Shown here: piece after piece, positions 24,239 through 31,154 of the stretch
Numbering within the stretch: position 1 is the first letter of the stretch
How the letters are laid out: every line of letters starts with the position of its first letter
From: Acidobacteriaceae bacterium
Lineage (GTDB): Bacteria > Acidobacteriota > Terriglobia > Bryobacterales > Bryobacteraceae
Assembly: GCA_019240405.1 (NCBI GenBank)
Contig: JAFAYL010000023.1
Location: 1-34,497, forward strand
Direction of reading: 5' to 3'
Length of the DNA stretch: 34,497 bases
The notes under the pieces: model-generated
Seen by the model: only the letters and a program-made list of their open reading frames with translations
Told to the model about the DNA's origin: nothing
Database searches by the model: none
Program-made: the position numbers and the translations under genes

Positions 24239-24814
24239 ATGCGGCGCGGGGTTACATTGGTCGTCGTTCTTCTTGCTCTTGGCGCGTTGGCGTGGTTCTT
24301 ATTGCCCGGCCATAAAACCCCACCCCAGCAACCAGGCCTCGCTGACCTGAGCTCCCAATCCCTTCCGGAATTGAAAGCCACTTTCAATCGGTATTCGAAC
24401 GACCTGCGGATCGTGTTACTTCTTTCGCCAACTTGAGGGGAGTGCTTGCGGGGGGCCTCCGCGATGCAACAAGTACTGCAGCAGCATCCCCAAGCGCGCC
24501 TGCGCGTCTTCGCCGTTTGGGAGCCGGTGCGTTTCGTCGACTGGCAGAGGCCGTCCACAGCAAACCTGGCGCGTCTCTCCGATCCACGTGTCTCCCAGTT
24601 CTGGGACCACGATCACCTTCTCGCTAACCAAATCGCCCGCGATGCTGCGGCCGACCAAACCCAAGCCAACTGTTGTGAGGCCAAGAGTATCCTTTTCGAT
24701 CTGGCAGCCGTCTACCCTGCCTCCGCGACCTGGTCAGATCACCTTCCGCACGCTAACGTGTTTGACGGGCCAATTGTGGACATCATTCCCAAAGTCCAGG
24801 CCGCTCTTCCCTAA
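24239..24814 (+). CDS. Predicted selenoprotein, membrane-anchored thioredoxin-like UxxC protein
   Basis: Two apparent ORFs, 24239-24436 and 24446-24814, are one gene if the TGA at 24434-24436 is read as selenocysteine. The 191-residue product has an N-terminal membrane anchor or signal (MRRGVTLVVVLLALGALAWF), then KATFNRYSNDLRIVLLLSPT, Sec66, GEC, LRGASAMQQVLQQHPQ, RVFAVWEPVRFVDWQRPS, DPRVSQFWDHDHLLANQ and a Cys-rich NCCEAKSILF. A strand followed by UGEC and a helix is the thioredoxin-fold active site with Cys changed to Sec (UxxC). Sequence on both sides of the TGA is in the same frame with similar character, and a bSECIS-like hairpin follows directly. A standard caller would truncate it. 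Likely periplasm-facing redox protein; partner unknown. The alternative is a pseudogene with one nonsense codon. Confidence 0.82.
24434..24468 (+). promoter_or_regulatory. Sec UGA codon and bSECIS-like hairpin
   Basis: After the TGA, T43-G-C pairs with G-C-A68 (24443-24445 with 24466-24468), an internal loop follows, and GCGG (24448-24451) pairs with CCGC (24459-24462) around a 7-nt loop GGGGCCT. Bacterial SECIS elements need a small hairpin starting about 16-37 nt after UGA with a G among the first two loop bases; here 15 bases separate UGA from the loop and it begins GG. SelB would bind it. Folding was done by eye. Confidence 0.6.
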
Positions 24815-24822
24815 AATTGAAA

Positions 24823-24846
24823 AAACGAACCCAATTGAGTTCGTTT
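24823..24846 (+). terminator. Possible weak terminator between selenoprotein and atp genes
   Basis: AAACGAAC (24823-24830) and GTTCGTTT (24839-24846) form an 8-bp stem with an 8-nt loop; the stem itself ends in TTT and starts with an A run. It lies eight bases after the selenoprotein stop and seven bases before atpZ. The stem is AT-rich, so termination would be partial at most. It could equally be a leader hairpin of the atp operon. Confidence 0.4.
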
Positions 24847-24853
24847 CGCAAAA

Positions 24854-25081
24854 ATGCCTGGCAGACCAGATAAATCGCTGATTTGGTTCGGAAAGTACCT
24901 ATCGCTCGCGCTGACCTTGCCGGGCTGCGTGATTGCCGGCTACCTCGTCGGAGCGCTCCTCGATTGCTGGCTGCACATCCCGTTCCTTCGGGTTCTTGGC
25001 ATCTTACTCGGCATGCTGGCAGGACTGCTCCAAGTCTTTCGCGAACTGGCCCGCGACGAAGCCAAAAACAAGTCAGGCTAA
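24854..25081 (+). CDS. atpZ: AtpZ/AtpI-family F0 accessory protein
   Basis: A 75-residue protein with two membrane helices (YLSLALTLPGCVIAGYLVGA and FLRVLGILLGMLAGLLQVFR) and a basic C-terminus, matching the AtpZ family (F0F1-ATPase subunit, Gly-rich first helix then LLD and FxxxG). AtpZ proteins assist ATP synthase assembly or Mg2+/Ca2+ uptake with AtpI; the exact role is debated. Its stop overlaps the next start by one base (TAATG at 25079-25083). Position at the head of atpI-atpB-atpE supports the call. Confidence 0.82.
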   Translation: MPGRPDKSLIWFGKYLSLALTLPGCVIAGYLVGALLDCWLHIPFLRVLGILLGMLAGLLQVFRELARDEAKNKSG

Positions 25082-25476
25082 TGACGAACCAGGACTTAGA
25101 TCAATCACTGCATCGCATTTACTGGCTTACGGCTGTAGTTGCCGCCATTGGGTTCGTTTCGTATTTTGGGCTGCAGGGCCCCCGTTCCGCCTTCGGTTTC
25201 CTTTTGGGCGCTTTGGGTTCGTTCGGTAATTTGGCGCTCTTCGTCTGGTTGAGCCGCGCCATCGCTCCCGGAGATCCTCACCGGCGCGCGTGGAAAGCAG
25301 GGGCCTTCGTGCTCCGCTACGTGGTCCTGTTCACAATCGGCTATGTTATAGTCCATGCTTTAGGCGTCAATGTGTTGGCGGTTGTTTTGGGGCTTTTCGC
25401 CAGCACCGCCGCAGTACTTCTTTCATCGGTAGTCGAAATTTTTCACGGATTTTCAGAAACTTCAGGCACGCACTAG
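25081..25476 (+). CDS. atpI: ATP synthase subunit I-like protein
   Basis: A 131-residue membrane protein with four predicted helices: LTAVVAAIGFVSYFGL, FGFLLGALGSFGNLALFVWL, VLRYVVLFTIGYVIVHALG and VLAVVLGLFASTAAVLLSSV. Length, helix number and the GFLLGALGSFxN motif fit the ATP synthase I chain family, which helps assemble the c-ring. It starts at ATG 25081 in a TAATG overlap and ends immediately before atpB, so translation is tightly coupled. The longer open frame from 24883 is a shadow of atpZ. Confidence 0.78.
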   Translation: MTNQDLDQSLHRIYWLTAVVAAIGFVSYFGLQGPRSAFGFLLGALGSFGNLALFVWLSRAIAPGDPHRRAWKAGAFVLRYVVLFTIGYVIVHALGVNVLAVVLGLFASTAAVLLSSVVEIFHGFSETSGTH

Positions 25477-26205
25477 ATGCACGAACTTTGGATCACTCGC
25501 CTGCTGAATAGCATCCTCGCCGGACCCGCTAACGTCCTGCTGAATGCCATTCACTTTCCGGCTCAAGATCCCAAGAATCCCTGGAGCGACTGGCTGGCTT
25601 GTGAAATTGTGGTCGTTATTTTTTGCGTGATTTTTTTCGCCGTAGTGCGAAGGCGGCTATCGGTGGACAGACCGGGCAAAGTGCAGCATGCCCTTGAAGT
25701 TGTTTATGAATTTCTGCATGCCCAAGCAGAAGAGGTGGTCGGCCATGACGGTGGAAAGTACATGGCGTTCTTCGGAACCATTTTCTTTTTCATTCTTTTT
25801 ATGAACCTGATCGGGCTGATTCCCGGTTTCGATTCGCCCACCATGTATCCCATGGTTCCGTTCGGGATGGCTGTTTCGACCTTTATCTTCTATCACGCCG
25901 CCGGCTTGAAGACGAACCGATTCGGCTATGTTAAGCAATTCCTTGGCCCGATGCTGTGGCTTGCACCCTTAATGCTGCCGATCGAAATCATCAGTCATTT
26001 CGCGCGCCCGCTTTCGCTCACAGTGCGTCTTTTCGCGAATATGTTTGCCGGCGAGCAAGTCTACCTAACGTTCATCTCTCTTACCAAGCTCATCATTCCG
26101 GCTGTTTTCATCGGCCTGCATTTATTCGTCTCCTTTCTGCAGGCGTACATTTTTACTCTGCTCGCGATGATTTATGTCAGCGGCGCGGTGTCGCACGAGC
26201 ATTAA
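25477..26205 (+). CDS. atpB: F0F1 ATP synthase subunit a
   Basis: A 242-residue membrane protein forming the ion half-channels next to the c-ring. The essential Arg is Arg184 in PLSLTVRLFANMFAGE, and the family motif continues with a long hydrophobic C-terminal helix pair (FVSFLQAYIFTLLAMIYVSG). The N-terminal region has FMNLIGLIPGF and the conserved Asn/Gln near the first channel. It begins directly after the atpI stop (25474-25476). This subunit works with AtpE, two genes along the same transcript, to convert ion flow into rotation. Confidence 0.97.
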   Translation: MHELWITRLLNSILAGPANVLLNAIHFPAQDPKNPWSDWLACEIVVVIFCVIFFAVVRRRLSVDRPGKVQHALEVVYEFLHAQAEEVVGHDGGKYMAFFGTIFFFILFMNLIGLIPGFDSPTMYPMVPFGMAVSTFIFYHAAGLKTNRFGYVKQFLGPMLWLAPLMLPIEIISHFARPLSLTVRLFANMFAGEQVYLTFISLTKLIIPAVFIGLHLFVSFLQAYIFTLLAMIYVSGAVSHEH

Positions 26206-26292
26206 GGCTTTATCCGCTTTCAGCGTGAGCGCCCGGCGTCCCAACGTACGGTGTCGAACCACCTCCTGGAAGCAATCTTTATAGGAGAAACA

Positions 26293-26598
26293 ATGAAACG
26301 TAAACTCATCATGCTCGGCGCCGGCCTTCTAGCCGCGGCGAGCCCAATGCTGGCGCAAACGACTGCGGGTGGCGGCGCTCCCGACTATCGTCTGCCCGCT
26401 GCATACATCGCCATGGGCATAGCCTCAGGTCTATGCGGAATCGGTCAAGGGAAAGCCACCGCATCTGCTTCGGAAGCGATGGCGCGCAATCCCGGTGCAG
26501 TCGCCGCAATCCGATTTGCTCTCATTCTTGGTCTCGTGCTCATCGAGTCTCTGGGACTCTACACGCTCGTGATCACCTACGTCGCTAAGGCCAGCTAA
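26293..26598 (+). CDS. atpE: F0F1 ATP synthase subunit c, with signal-like N-terminus
   Basis: A 101-residue proteolipid. ATG 26293 follows AGGAGA; the frame is open further upstream without coding character. Residues 1-21 (KLIMLGAGLLAAASPMLAQ) resemble a cleavable signal, a feature known for some Acidobacteriota c-subunits. Two helices follow, AAYIAMGIASGLCGIGQGKA and FALILGLVLIESLGLYTLVI, joined by the polar loop ARNP. The ion-binding carboxylate is Glu85. Gln52, Ser86 and Tyr90 match ligands of Na+-binding c-rings, while the usual Thr after Ser is Leu87. It is the last atp gene here; atpF, H, A, G, D and C do not follow. Confidence 0.95.
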   Translation: MKRKLIMLGAGLLAAASPMLAQTTAGGGAPDYRLPAAYIAMGIASGLCGIGQGKATASASEAMARNPGAVAAIRFALILGLVLIESLGLYTLVITYVAKAS

Positions 26599-26616
26599 TC
26601 TCGAGAGGGCAGGGAA

Positions 26617-27504
26617 GTGCTTAAGCTTCAAGGCATTTTTCCTGCCCTTACCACGTGCTTTGATCATGAGGGCCGCCTCTACAAGGCCAAGGTCTTTCAC
26701 AATGTCGAGAAGCTTAATCAGGTCGCGCTCAGCGGTTACGTCGTGTGTGGATCAACCGGCGAAACGCCGCTGTTAACCACTGCTGAGCGCATTCAAGTGA
26801 TGGAGTGGGTGCGTGAAGCAAGCAGCGAAGGAAAAAGTCTTATCGCCGGCGTCGGTGCCGAGAGCGTTCACGAAACCGTGTTGCTTGCGAATCTTGCCGC
26901 CGAAGCTGGTTATCACGCCGCTCTAGTATTGACGCCGCACTACTACCGCAACCAGATGCTCCGCGCCGACACCCAGGCTTTGTACTTCCGAGCCGTCGCG
27001 GATCGATCGCAACTGCCCGTTTTGCTTTACAACATCCCCGCGGCGACCGGTTACGACCTCGACGTTGATACTGTCGCCGAGCTTTCGCATCATCCCAACA
27101 TCATCGGCCTTAAAGACAGCTCAGGAAATATGGAGAAGCTGGGCCTCTTCGCAAAAGCCGTAAAGCCTGGTTTTCAGCTACTCACCGGTTCCGGCGGCAG
27201 ACTCGCAGAAGCCCTGGAGCTGGGCGCAACCGGCGCTATTCTCGCCATCGCGGATGCACTGCCTTATGCGTGCGTAACGATTTGGGAGGCATTTCGGAGG
27301 CGTGAACATGACGCTGCTCGAGACTGGCAAGCGCGCATCTACGCTGCCTCTGAGCTGGTTCCCATAAAGCACGGAATCGCCGGGTTGAAATACGCTATGG
27401 ATCTCAATGGTTACTACGGAGGTCCGCCCAGACTGCCGCTCATCCCGCCGGCAGCCGAAGCGCGAAGTGAAATCGAGAAGGCTTTTGAAGGTCTACGTAG
27501 CTGA
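26617..27504 (+). CDS. DapA-family aldolase, probably 4-hydroxy-2-oxoglutarate aldolase-like
   Basis: A 295-residue TIM-barrel class I aldolase/lyase. The Schiff-base lysine is Lys166 (IIGLKDSSGN), the catalytic Tyr is Tyr138 (LLYNIPAATG), and the pyruvate-binding GSTGE lies at 45-49. True DHDP synthases usually have Arg in YNVPSRTG to hold the second carboxylate; here it is NIPAATG, and the segment TGYDLDVDTVAELSHHPNII resembles animal HOGA1. I therefore favour HOGA or another pyruvate aldolase over lysine biosynthesis. GTG 26617 starts after a GA-rich stretch, 18 bases beyond atpE, so it may ride on the atp transcript. Its 3' end overlaps the convergent DUF6580 gene by 12 bases. Confidence 0.82.
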   Translation: MLKLQGIFPALTTCFDHEGRLYKAKVFHNVEKLNQVALSGYVVCGSTGETPLLTTAERIQVMEWVREASSEGKSLIAGVGAESVHETVLLANLAAEAGYHAALVLTPHYYRNQMLRADTQALYFRAVADRSQLPVLLYNIPAATGYDLDVDTVAELSHHPNIIGLKDSSGNMEKLGLFAKAVKPGFQLLTGSGGRLAEALELGATGAILAIADALPYACVTIWEAFRRREHDAARDWQARIYAASELVPIKHGIAGLKYAMDLNGYYGGPPRLPLIPPAAEARSEIEKAFEGLRS

Positions 27505-28047
27505 ACGATGCTGAAGCGCAATGCGCCGGCTTAGGAGCGCGTATGCTATAAACAGAACACCTGAATAGAACACGTCAGCCAGCAGCGTGCGTCCGAAGAA
27601 CGGCAATGCGGCGACATAACACTCAATCAGCCCGGAGACTGTGTGCGCGTACGGCGTTATGCCATGCCACCACTCAAACAGGTTCGTCAGTACATAGAAC
27701 TGAACGCTACCTGCAATGGCAACGGAAGCAATTCGCCAGGGGTTTGAAGAGTCACGCAGGAACAGCCGGCCAAGAAACACATTGATCAGAAAACATCCAT
27801 AGATCACCGGCGTCGCCCACGAGAATGGAGAATAACCTCCTTCCAGCCGGCTCCGAATGGGATCGGTCAACAGCATCGCGAGTAGAGGAACACAATAGGC
27901 CTGCCACCCCCGGAGCCTCGCTCCCCCGAAGAGCGCGACACCGCCGATGGGTGCAAAATTCGGTGGATGCGGGACTAGCCGCACCAAAGCCGCCAGCACT
28001 GTTAGCGTGAGCGCCAGCGGCTGGAATGAGGATTTCCGTCGATCCAT
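27493..28047 (-). CDS. DUF6580-family membrane protein
   Basis: A 184-residue protein with about five to six membrane helices. The opening LVRLVPHPPNFAPIGGVALF and the later YSPFSWATPVIYGCFLINVF and VQFYVLTNLFEWW match the DUF6580 family (related to ECF-transporter S-component-like proteins), found widely in Acidobacteriota and Planctomycetes. The function is unknown; a vitamin or metal uptake component is one guess. ATG 28047 (MDRRKSS) is chosen over the longer frame to 28194, which would run into the upstream small gene. It is likely cotranscribed with that gene, 35 bases apart. Confidence 0.8.
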   Translation of the reverse strand: MDRRKSSFQPLALTLTVLAALVRLVPHPPNFAPIGGVALFGGARLRGWQAYCVPLLAMLLTDPIRSRLEGGYSPFSWATPVIYGCFLINVFLGRLFLRDSSNPWRIASVAIAGSVQFYVLTNLFEWWHGITPYAHTVSGLIECYVAALPFFGRTLLADVFYSGVLFIAYALLSRRIALQHRSAT

Positions 28048-28082
28048 TCTCAGTTCAGTATAAGCGAGTCCTACCGAACGGA

Positions 28083-28274
28083 TTACCACGCCGAAGGAGG
28101 GTCGCTTGCCGGGAAACTGTCCTCGACTGTGATGTCGTGAGCTCTGTCGACACGAGTTTTCCTGGTACAGAAGAGGCGACCGCCGGCTTTGCACCAGAAC
28201 AAATACCCGGCCATCGGCAGGGCAATCCCGAGCGCGAAATAGGCGAATTTTAGGGCAGGGTTTTTCCTTGTCAT
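28083..28274 (-). CDS. Small membrane protein with SFPASDPP tail
   Basis: A 63-residue protein with one membrane helix (FAYFALGIALPMAGYLFW) and a C-terminus VEDSFPASDPPSAW. The ESFPASDPPxW tail recurs on many unrelated small bacterial proteins, often at the end after an acidic run; its role is not known. The start MTRKNPALK follows AGGGAAAG; the longer frame to 28307 is less likely. It precedes the DUF6580 gene on the same strand. Confidence 0.65.
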   Translation of the reverse strand: MTRKNPALKFAYFALGIALPMAGYLFWCKAGGRLFCTRKTRVDRAHDITVEDSFPASDPPSAW

Positions 28275-28349
28275 TTCTGCTTTCCCTGCCCAGTGGATGC
28301 CGCTCACAAGCGGATTGCTACATGCCGTCTCTTACCGGCCTAGCCGGAA

Positions 28350-29972
28350 TTAGCGCACGGTCGGATGTATGGTCACAAGCTCGCCCGAGAAACTGTGGAA
28401 CGTAAGCGGAAGCTGGTTGTCGGGCATAACGCTTAGCAAATCGGCCATCATTCGGATCGCAACCCATTCTCCCAAAAGCATTCCATTAACGCTGTCAGAG
28501 CGCCAATGCACGCCGGCTGCATCGCGAGAGATCGCAACGTTTGATGCCAGCTTGTTCAGTTCATTGCCCACCGTCAGTGGCTCGCCCGTATAGGGTTCGA
28601 GAGAATCGCCGGCGTCGCTTGGAACTACCGGTTTCGGAATCTCAAAATTCTCATCGAACAGCGCTTTCAGAACCGTTACGCATGCTCCTACAATCGTGCC
28701 GTGCCCTGCGGGATAAGACGGATGAAGCGGACAGCCTTCCGGATACGCTTGCGCCAGCAGATAGGTTCCTTGCTGCTTGTAAACGTAATCGAGCACGCCG
28801 GACGCAAACAGTTGCGAGGAGATTGGGAAGGCCTGTTTCTTAGTTAGAGTGTTGTGAACGCGGCTGCCAAACTCTTCGGGCCTGATCCGCAAGTGAACCA
28901 GCCATTTGTGATACCAGCAGGCTTTCAACGCTGCAACGGTTGCCCGGCCTATCCAGTCGATGATCATTGGCTGTCCGTAAGTGACGAACGGCGCTTGAGT
29001 CTTCGACTTTTTGTATGGGTTCCCCTTACTCAAAGCGGGACCGCCGAATCCGCCGAGAATCAAAGCGGCGCTAAGATCCGCCTCGAATGGAAAGTCTTTA
29101 TGCACATAAGTGACGAGATCTCGCGCCGTTATCGTGTATCGCGCAGGAGATAGAGGTGAAGCGGGCCCGGGAAGAGCGCCGTCTTCGATCGCGAGAAACT
29201 CATCGTATTGCGTCATGAAGTCTACGCCTGAACCGAGGCACGGGTACTGCTGATGGACAATCGCATTATCGGTAGGAACATCGAGCAACAGGAATTGAGA
29301 AAGGTAAGGTCCAATCGAGGTGCCCGGAAGTGGTGCTCGGAACATCGTCTGCGGGGTTACCTCCCCGTTCACGCGTGGAGCGCTGCTAGGACCGTATTTC
29401 GTGAGATCATCGCAGGCCTTTTTGATGAGAGGGTCCGAATCATAATCGGCAAACTTTATATCTCTCGTAAGCGATTGCCAGTACAGCTCAACCGCTTCAC
29501 CAGCCTCTTCATTGCTTGAAAATGCGGGTGGCGCGGCTGTCCACGTATTATGAGGGTCGACGCCCTCGAGCGTGTAAGCAAAAGCTGCAAGGGGATTGCT
29601 TTGTTTCGCTTTGCCGCCCAAAGGAATATCCTCGAAATCCTCCCATTTCCCGCTTCGCAAAGCTTTGAGCAAAGATTCAAAATCGAGCGGATCAACAATG
29701 TCGTATTGATTGTGCCGGAGACCCTTTGAATAATTTGCAAGGTGATTGGGATATCTTTCGGTATCACCATTCGTCTCTTGCGGCGGGATTTTGACTTGGC
29801 TTTCCGCCTTTGCGATTTCAATCCGAAGCCGAAGTGCTTTCTCAGCCCGGGCATTGCACTCAGCCCGAGTTTCCGCTTGCGCGCTCAACAGAGACGGGGT
29901 TAGCAATCCCCCTGTGATGCCGCCGCCCAATTGAGACAAAAAATTTCTTCTATTGCGAGACTTCATATTCAC
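28350..29972 (-). CDS. Vanadium-dependent haloperoxidase, algal-bromoperoxidase type, Tat-exported
   Basis: A 540-residue secreted enzyme of the acid phosphatase/vanadium haloperoxidase superfamily. A twin-arginine-like signal (SRNRRNFLSQLGG) opens it. Vanadate-binding residues are visible: Lys356 and Arg364 in KWLVHLRIRPEEFG, the active His424 in PSYPAGHGTIVGAC, and Arg483 with His489 in SRDAAGVHWRSD. The KWxVHxxxRPE pattern and the HPSYPAGHxTxxGA context match red and brown algal bromoperoxidases more than fungal chloroperoxidases or simple PAP2 phosphatases. The reaction would be oxidation of bromide or iodide with hydrogen peroxide. ATG 29972 and ATG 29966 are both possible. It lies upstream of two small membrane-protein genes with 75 bases between. 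Confidence 0.88.
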   Translation of the reverse strand: MNMKSRNRRNFLSQLGGGITGGLLTPSLLSAQAETRAECNARAEKALRLRIEIAKAESQVKIPPQETNGDTERYPNHLANYSKGLRHNQYDIVDPLDFESLLKALRSGKWEDFEDIPLGGKAKQSNPLAAFAYTLEGVDPHNTWTAAPPAFSSNEEAGEAVELYWQSLTRDIKFADYDSDPLIKKACDDLTKYGPSSAPRVNGEVTPQTMFRAPLPGTSIGPYLSQFLLLDVPTDNAIVHQQYPCLGSGVDFMTQYDEFLAIEDGALPGPASPLSPARYTITARDLVTYVHKDFPFEADLSAALILGGFGGPALSKGNPYKKSKTQAPFVTYGQPMIIDWIGRATVAALKACWYHKWLVHLRIRPEEFGSRVHNTLTKKQAFPISSQLFASGVLDYVYKQQGTYLLAQAYPEGCPLHPSYPAGHGTIVGACVTVLKALFDENFEIPKPVVPSDAGDSLEPYTGEPLTVGNELNKLASNVAISRDAAGVHWRSDSVNGMLLGEWVAIRMMADLLSVMPDNQLPLTFHSFSGELVTIHPTVR

Positions 29973-30159
29973 TTCAATCCTCCAGTCCGTGTATTCAAAT
30001 TAAACCCCTCGCTTCAGTCGCGAGGCGCGATAGTCTCTTAATTTTAGAAAAAAGGAAGTTGATAAAGCATCGTGGCCTATTAGTCCGGGAGGTACTGTTC
30101 GCCCGAGCGGCTGCGGAGTACCAGAAAATGTGCCGAATCTGCCGCGTAAAATGTTGGCC

Positions 30160-30606
30160 ATGCCACTGTTAGAAAGAATCCAAGCCGACATGGTCGAGGC
30201 GATGAAGACCAAAGATGAGGCACGGCTAGCGACGGTCCGCATGATTAAAGCTGCTCTTAAGAAACACGAGATCGACTCCATGAAGCCTCTCGATGAGGGA
30301 ACGGAAATGCAGGTCATGAATACCTTGATCAAACAGCGCCGCGAGGCGGCCGGTCTTTTCCGGAAGGGAGGGCGCGAAGAGCTGGCGCAGAAAGAAGAAG
30401 CGGAGATTAAGCTGATTGAAAGCTATTTGCCCGGCCTAGCCACTGAGGCCGAACTGGAAAGCGCCGTTGCCGCCGCAATTGACGAAACCGGGGGTGCTTC
30501 TCCCAAGCAAATGGGGATAGTGATGAAAACGGCGCAGGCCAAGCTCGCGGGAAAGCGCGTGGACGGCAAAACGCTGAGCGAGCTTGTGAAGCGGAGGTTA
30601 GGATAA
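30160..30606 (+). CDS. yqeY: YqeY/GatB-tail-like protein
   Basis: A 148-residue helical protein matching the YqeY family, which resembles the C-terminal tRNA-binding domain of GatB: LERIQADMVEAMKTKDEARL, LATVRMIKAALKKHEID, LIKQRREAAGLFRKGGREEL, EIKLIESYLPGLATEAEL and the C-terminal KLAGKRVDGKTLSELVKRRL. It may affect tRNA-dependent amidation; direct proof is lacking. ATG 30160 gives the family's usual beginning; ATG 30151 and a start at 30130 are alternatives, and none has a strong ribosome binding site. It is followed by rpmB after 65 bases. Confidence 0.9.
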   Translation: MPLLERIQADMVEAMKTKDEARLATVRMIKAALKKHEIDSMKPLDEGTEMQVMNTLIKQRREAAGLFRKGGREELAQKEEAEIKLIESYLPGLATEAELESAVAAAIDETGGASPKQMGIVMKTAQAKLAGKRVDGKTLSELVKRRLG

Positions 30607-30634
30607 ATTTCACGAGGTTTGCTAAAGTGAAATT
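30606..30634. repeat. 8-bp inverted repeat between yqeY and rpmB
   Basis: AATTTCAC (30606-30613) and GTGAAATT (30627-30634) are perfect arms with a 13-nt centre, directly after the yqeY stop. It is AT-rich and not followed by a T run, so it may be an operator or a weak processing hairpin rather than a terminator. Confidence 0.35.
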
Positions 30635-30671
30635 ACGATCGCTTGGCATAGGTTGAGCGGAGTGTGTCCTT

Positions 30672-30878
30672 ATGGCAAAAGTTTGTGAAATTTGCGGACG
30701 CGGACCGCAATTCGGGCATCGCATCAGCCATGCTCATAACGTCAGTAAACGGCGTTGGAATGTGAATCTTCAGACGGTTCATGCGCTCGTGAACGGCGCA
30801 GGGAAGCGACTTCGTGTATGCACATCATGCATCCGAAGCGGCAAAGTGCAGAAAGCTCCGCTAACGAAGACTGCTTAA
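30672..30878 (+). CDS. rpmB: 50S ribosomal protein L28
   Basis: A 68-residue ribosomal protein. MAKVCEICGRGPQFGHRISH and the middle SKRRWNVNLQTVHALVNGAG, then RLRVCTSCIRSGKVQKA are diagnostic of L28. The two CxxC pairs (CEIC and CTSC) mean it is the zinc-binding form; zinc-free paralogues, where present, replace the Cys under zinc starvation. It binds 23S rRNA near the exit region. GGAG lies about nine bases before ATG 30672. Confidence 0.96.
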   Translation: MAKVCEICGRGPQFGHRISHAHNVSKRRWNVNLQTVHALVNGAGKRLRVCTSCIRSGKVQKAPLTKTA

Positions 30879-30931
30879 ATTTCCAATTTCACCCGAATAA
30901 ACGTACCGCCTCTGTTTCCGAAGGCGCCGGC

Positions 30932-31139
30932 GTGGCGATCACTGCCCTGATCCTCAGCAGCAAACGAATGGACCGGATCGAAGTGCGGCTCGAGAAGATC
31001 GAAGCCGCGTTAGAAATGCTCACCGGAGCACTTCACCAGCTCGATAAGCGAGTTTCGGTCATAAAGAGGACCGGGTTTTTCGTCGAGAGTAGTTCGTTAC
31101 TCGGCCGAAATTTGCCGGAAAAACCGATCTCGTTTTTGC
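30932..31139 (+). pseudogene. Coiled-coil fragment upstream of kdsB
   Basis: From GTG 30932 the frame reads VAITALILSSKRMDRIEVRL then EKIEAALEMLTGALHQLDKR, a short helix plus a heptad-like coiled coil similar to small acidobacterial proteins of the form MxxRxxxxExxLxxLxGxLxxxxxRxxxLE. The frame has no stop until 31312 and would overlap kdsB, and the residues after VSVIKRTG are not protein-like. I read it as a remnant or an uncalled small protein; an intact gene is doubtful. Confidence 0.35.
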
Positions 31140-31154
31140 GTGATATACTCGGTT

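Noticed and set aside
26617-27504. Calling the aldolase gene dapA
   Set aside because: The Arg of the YNVPSRTG motif of true DHDP synthases is missing, and the segment resembles HOGA enzymes, so the symbol is withheld.
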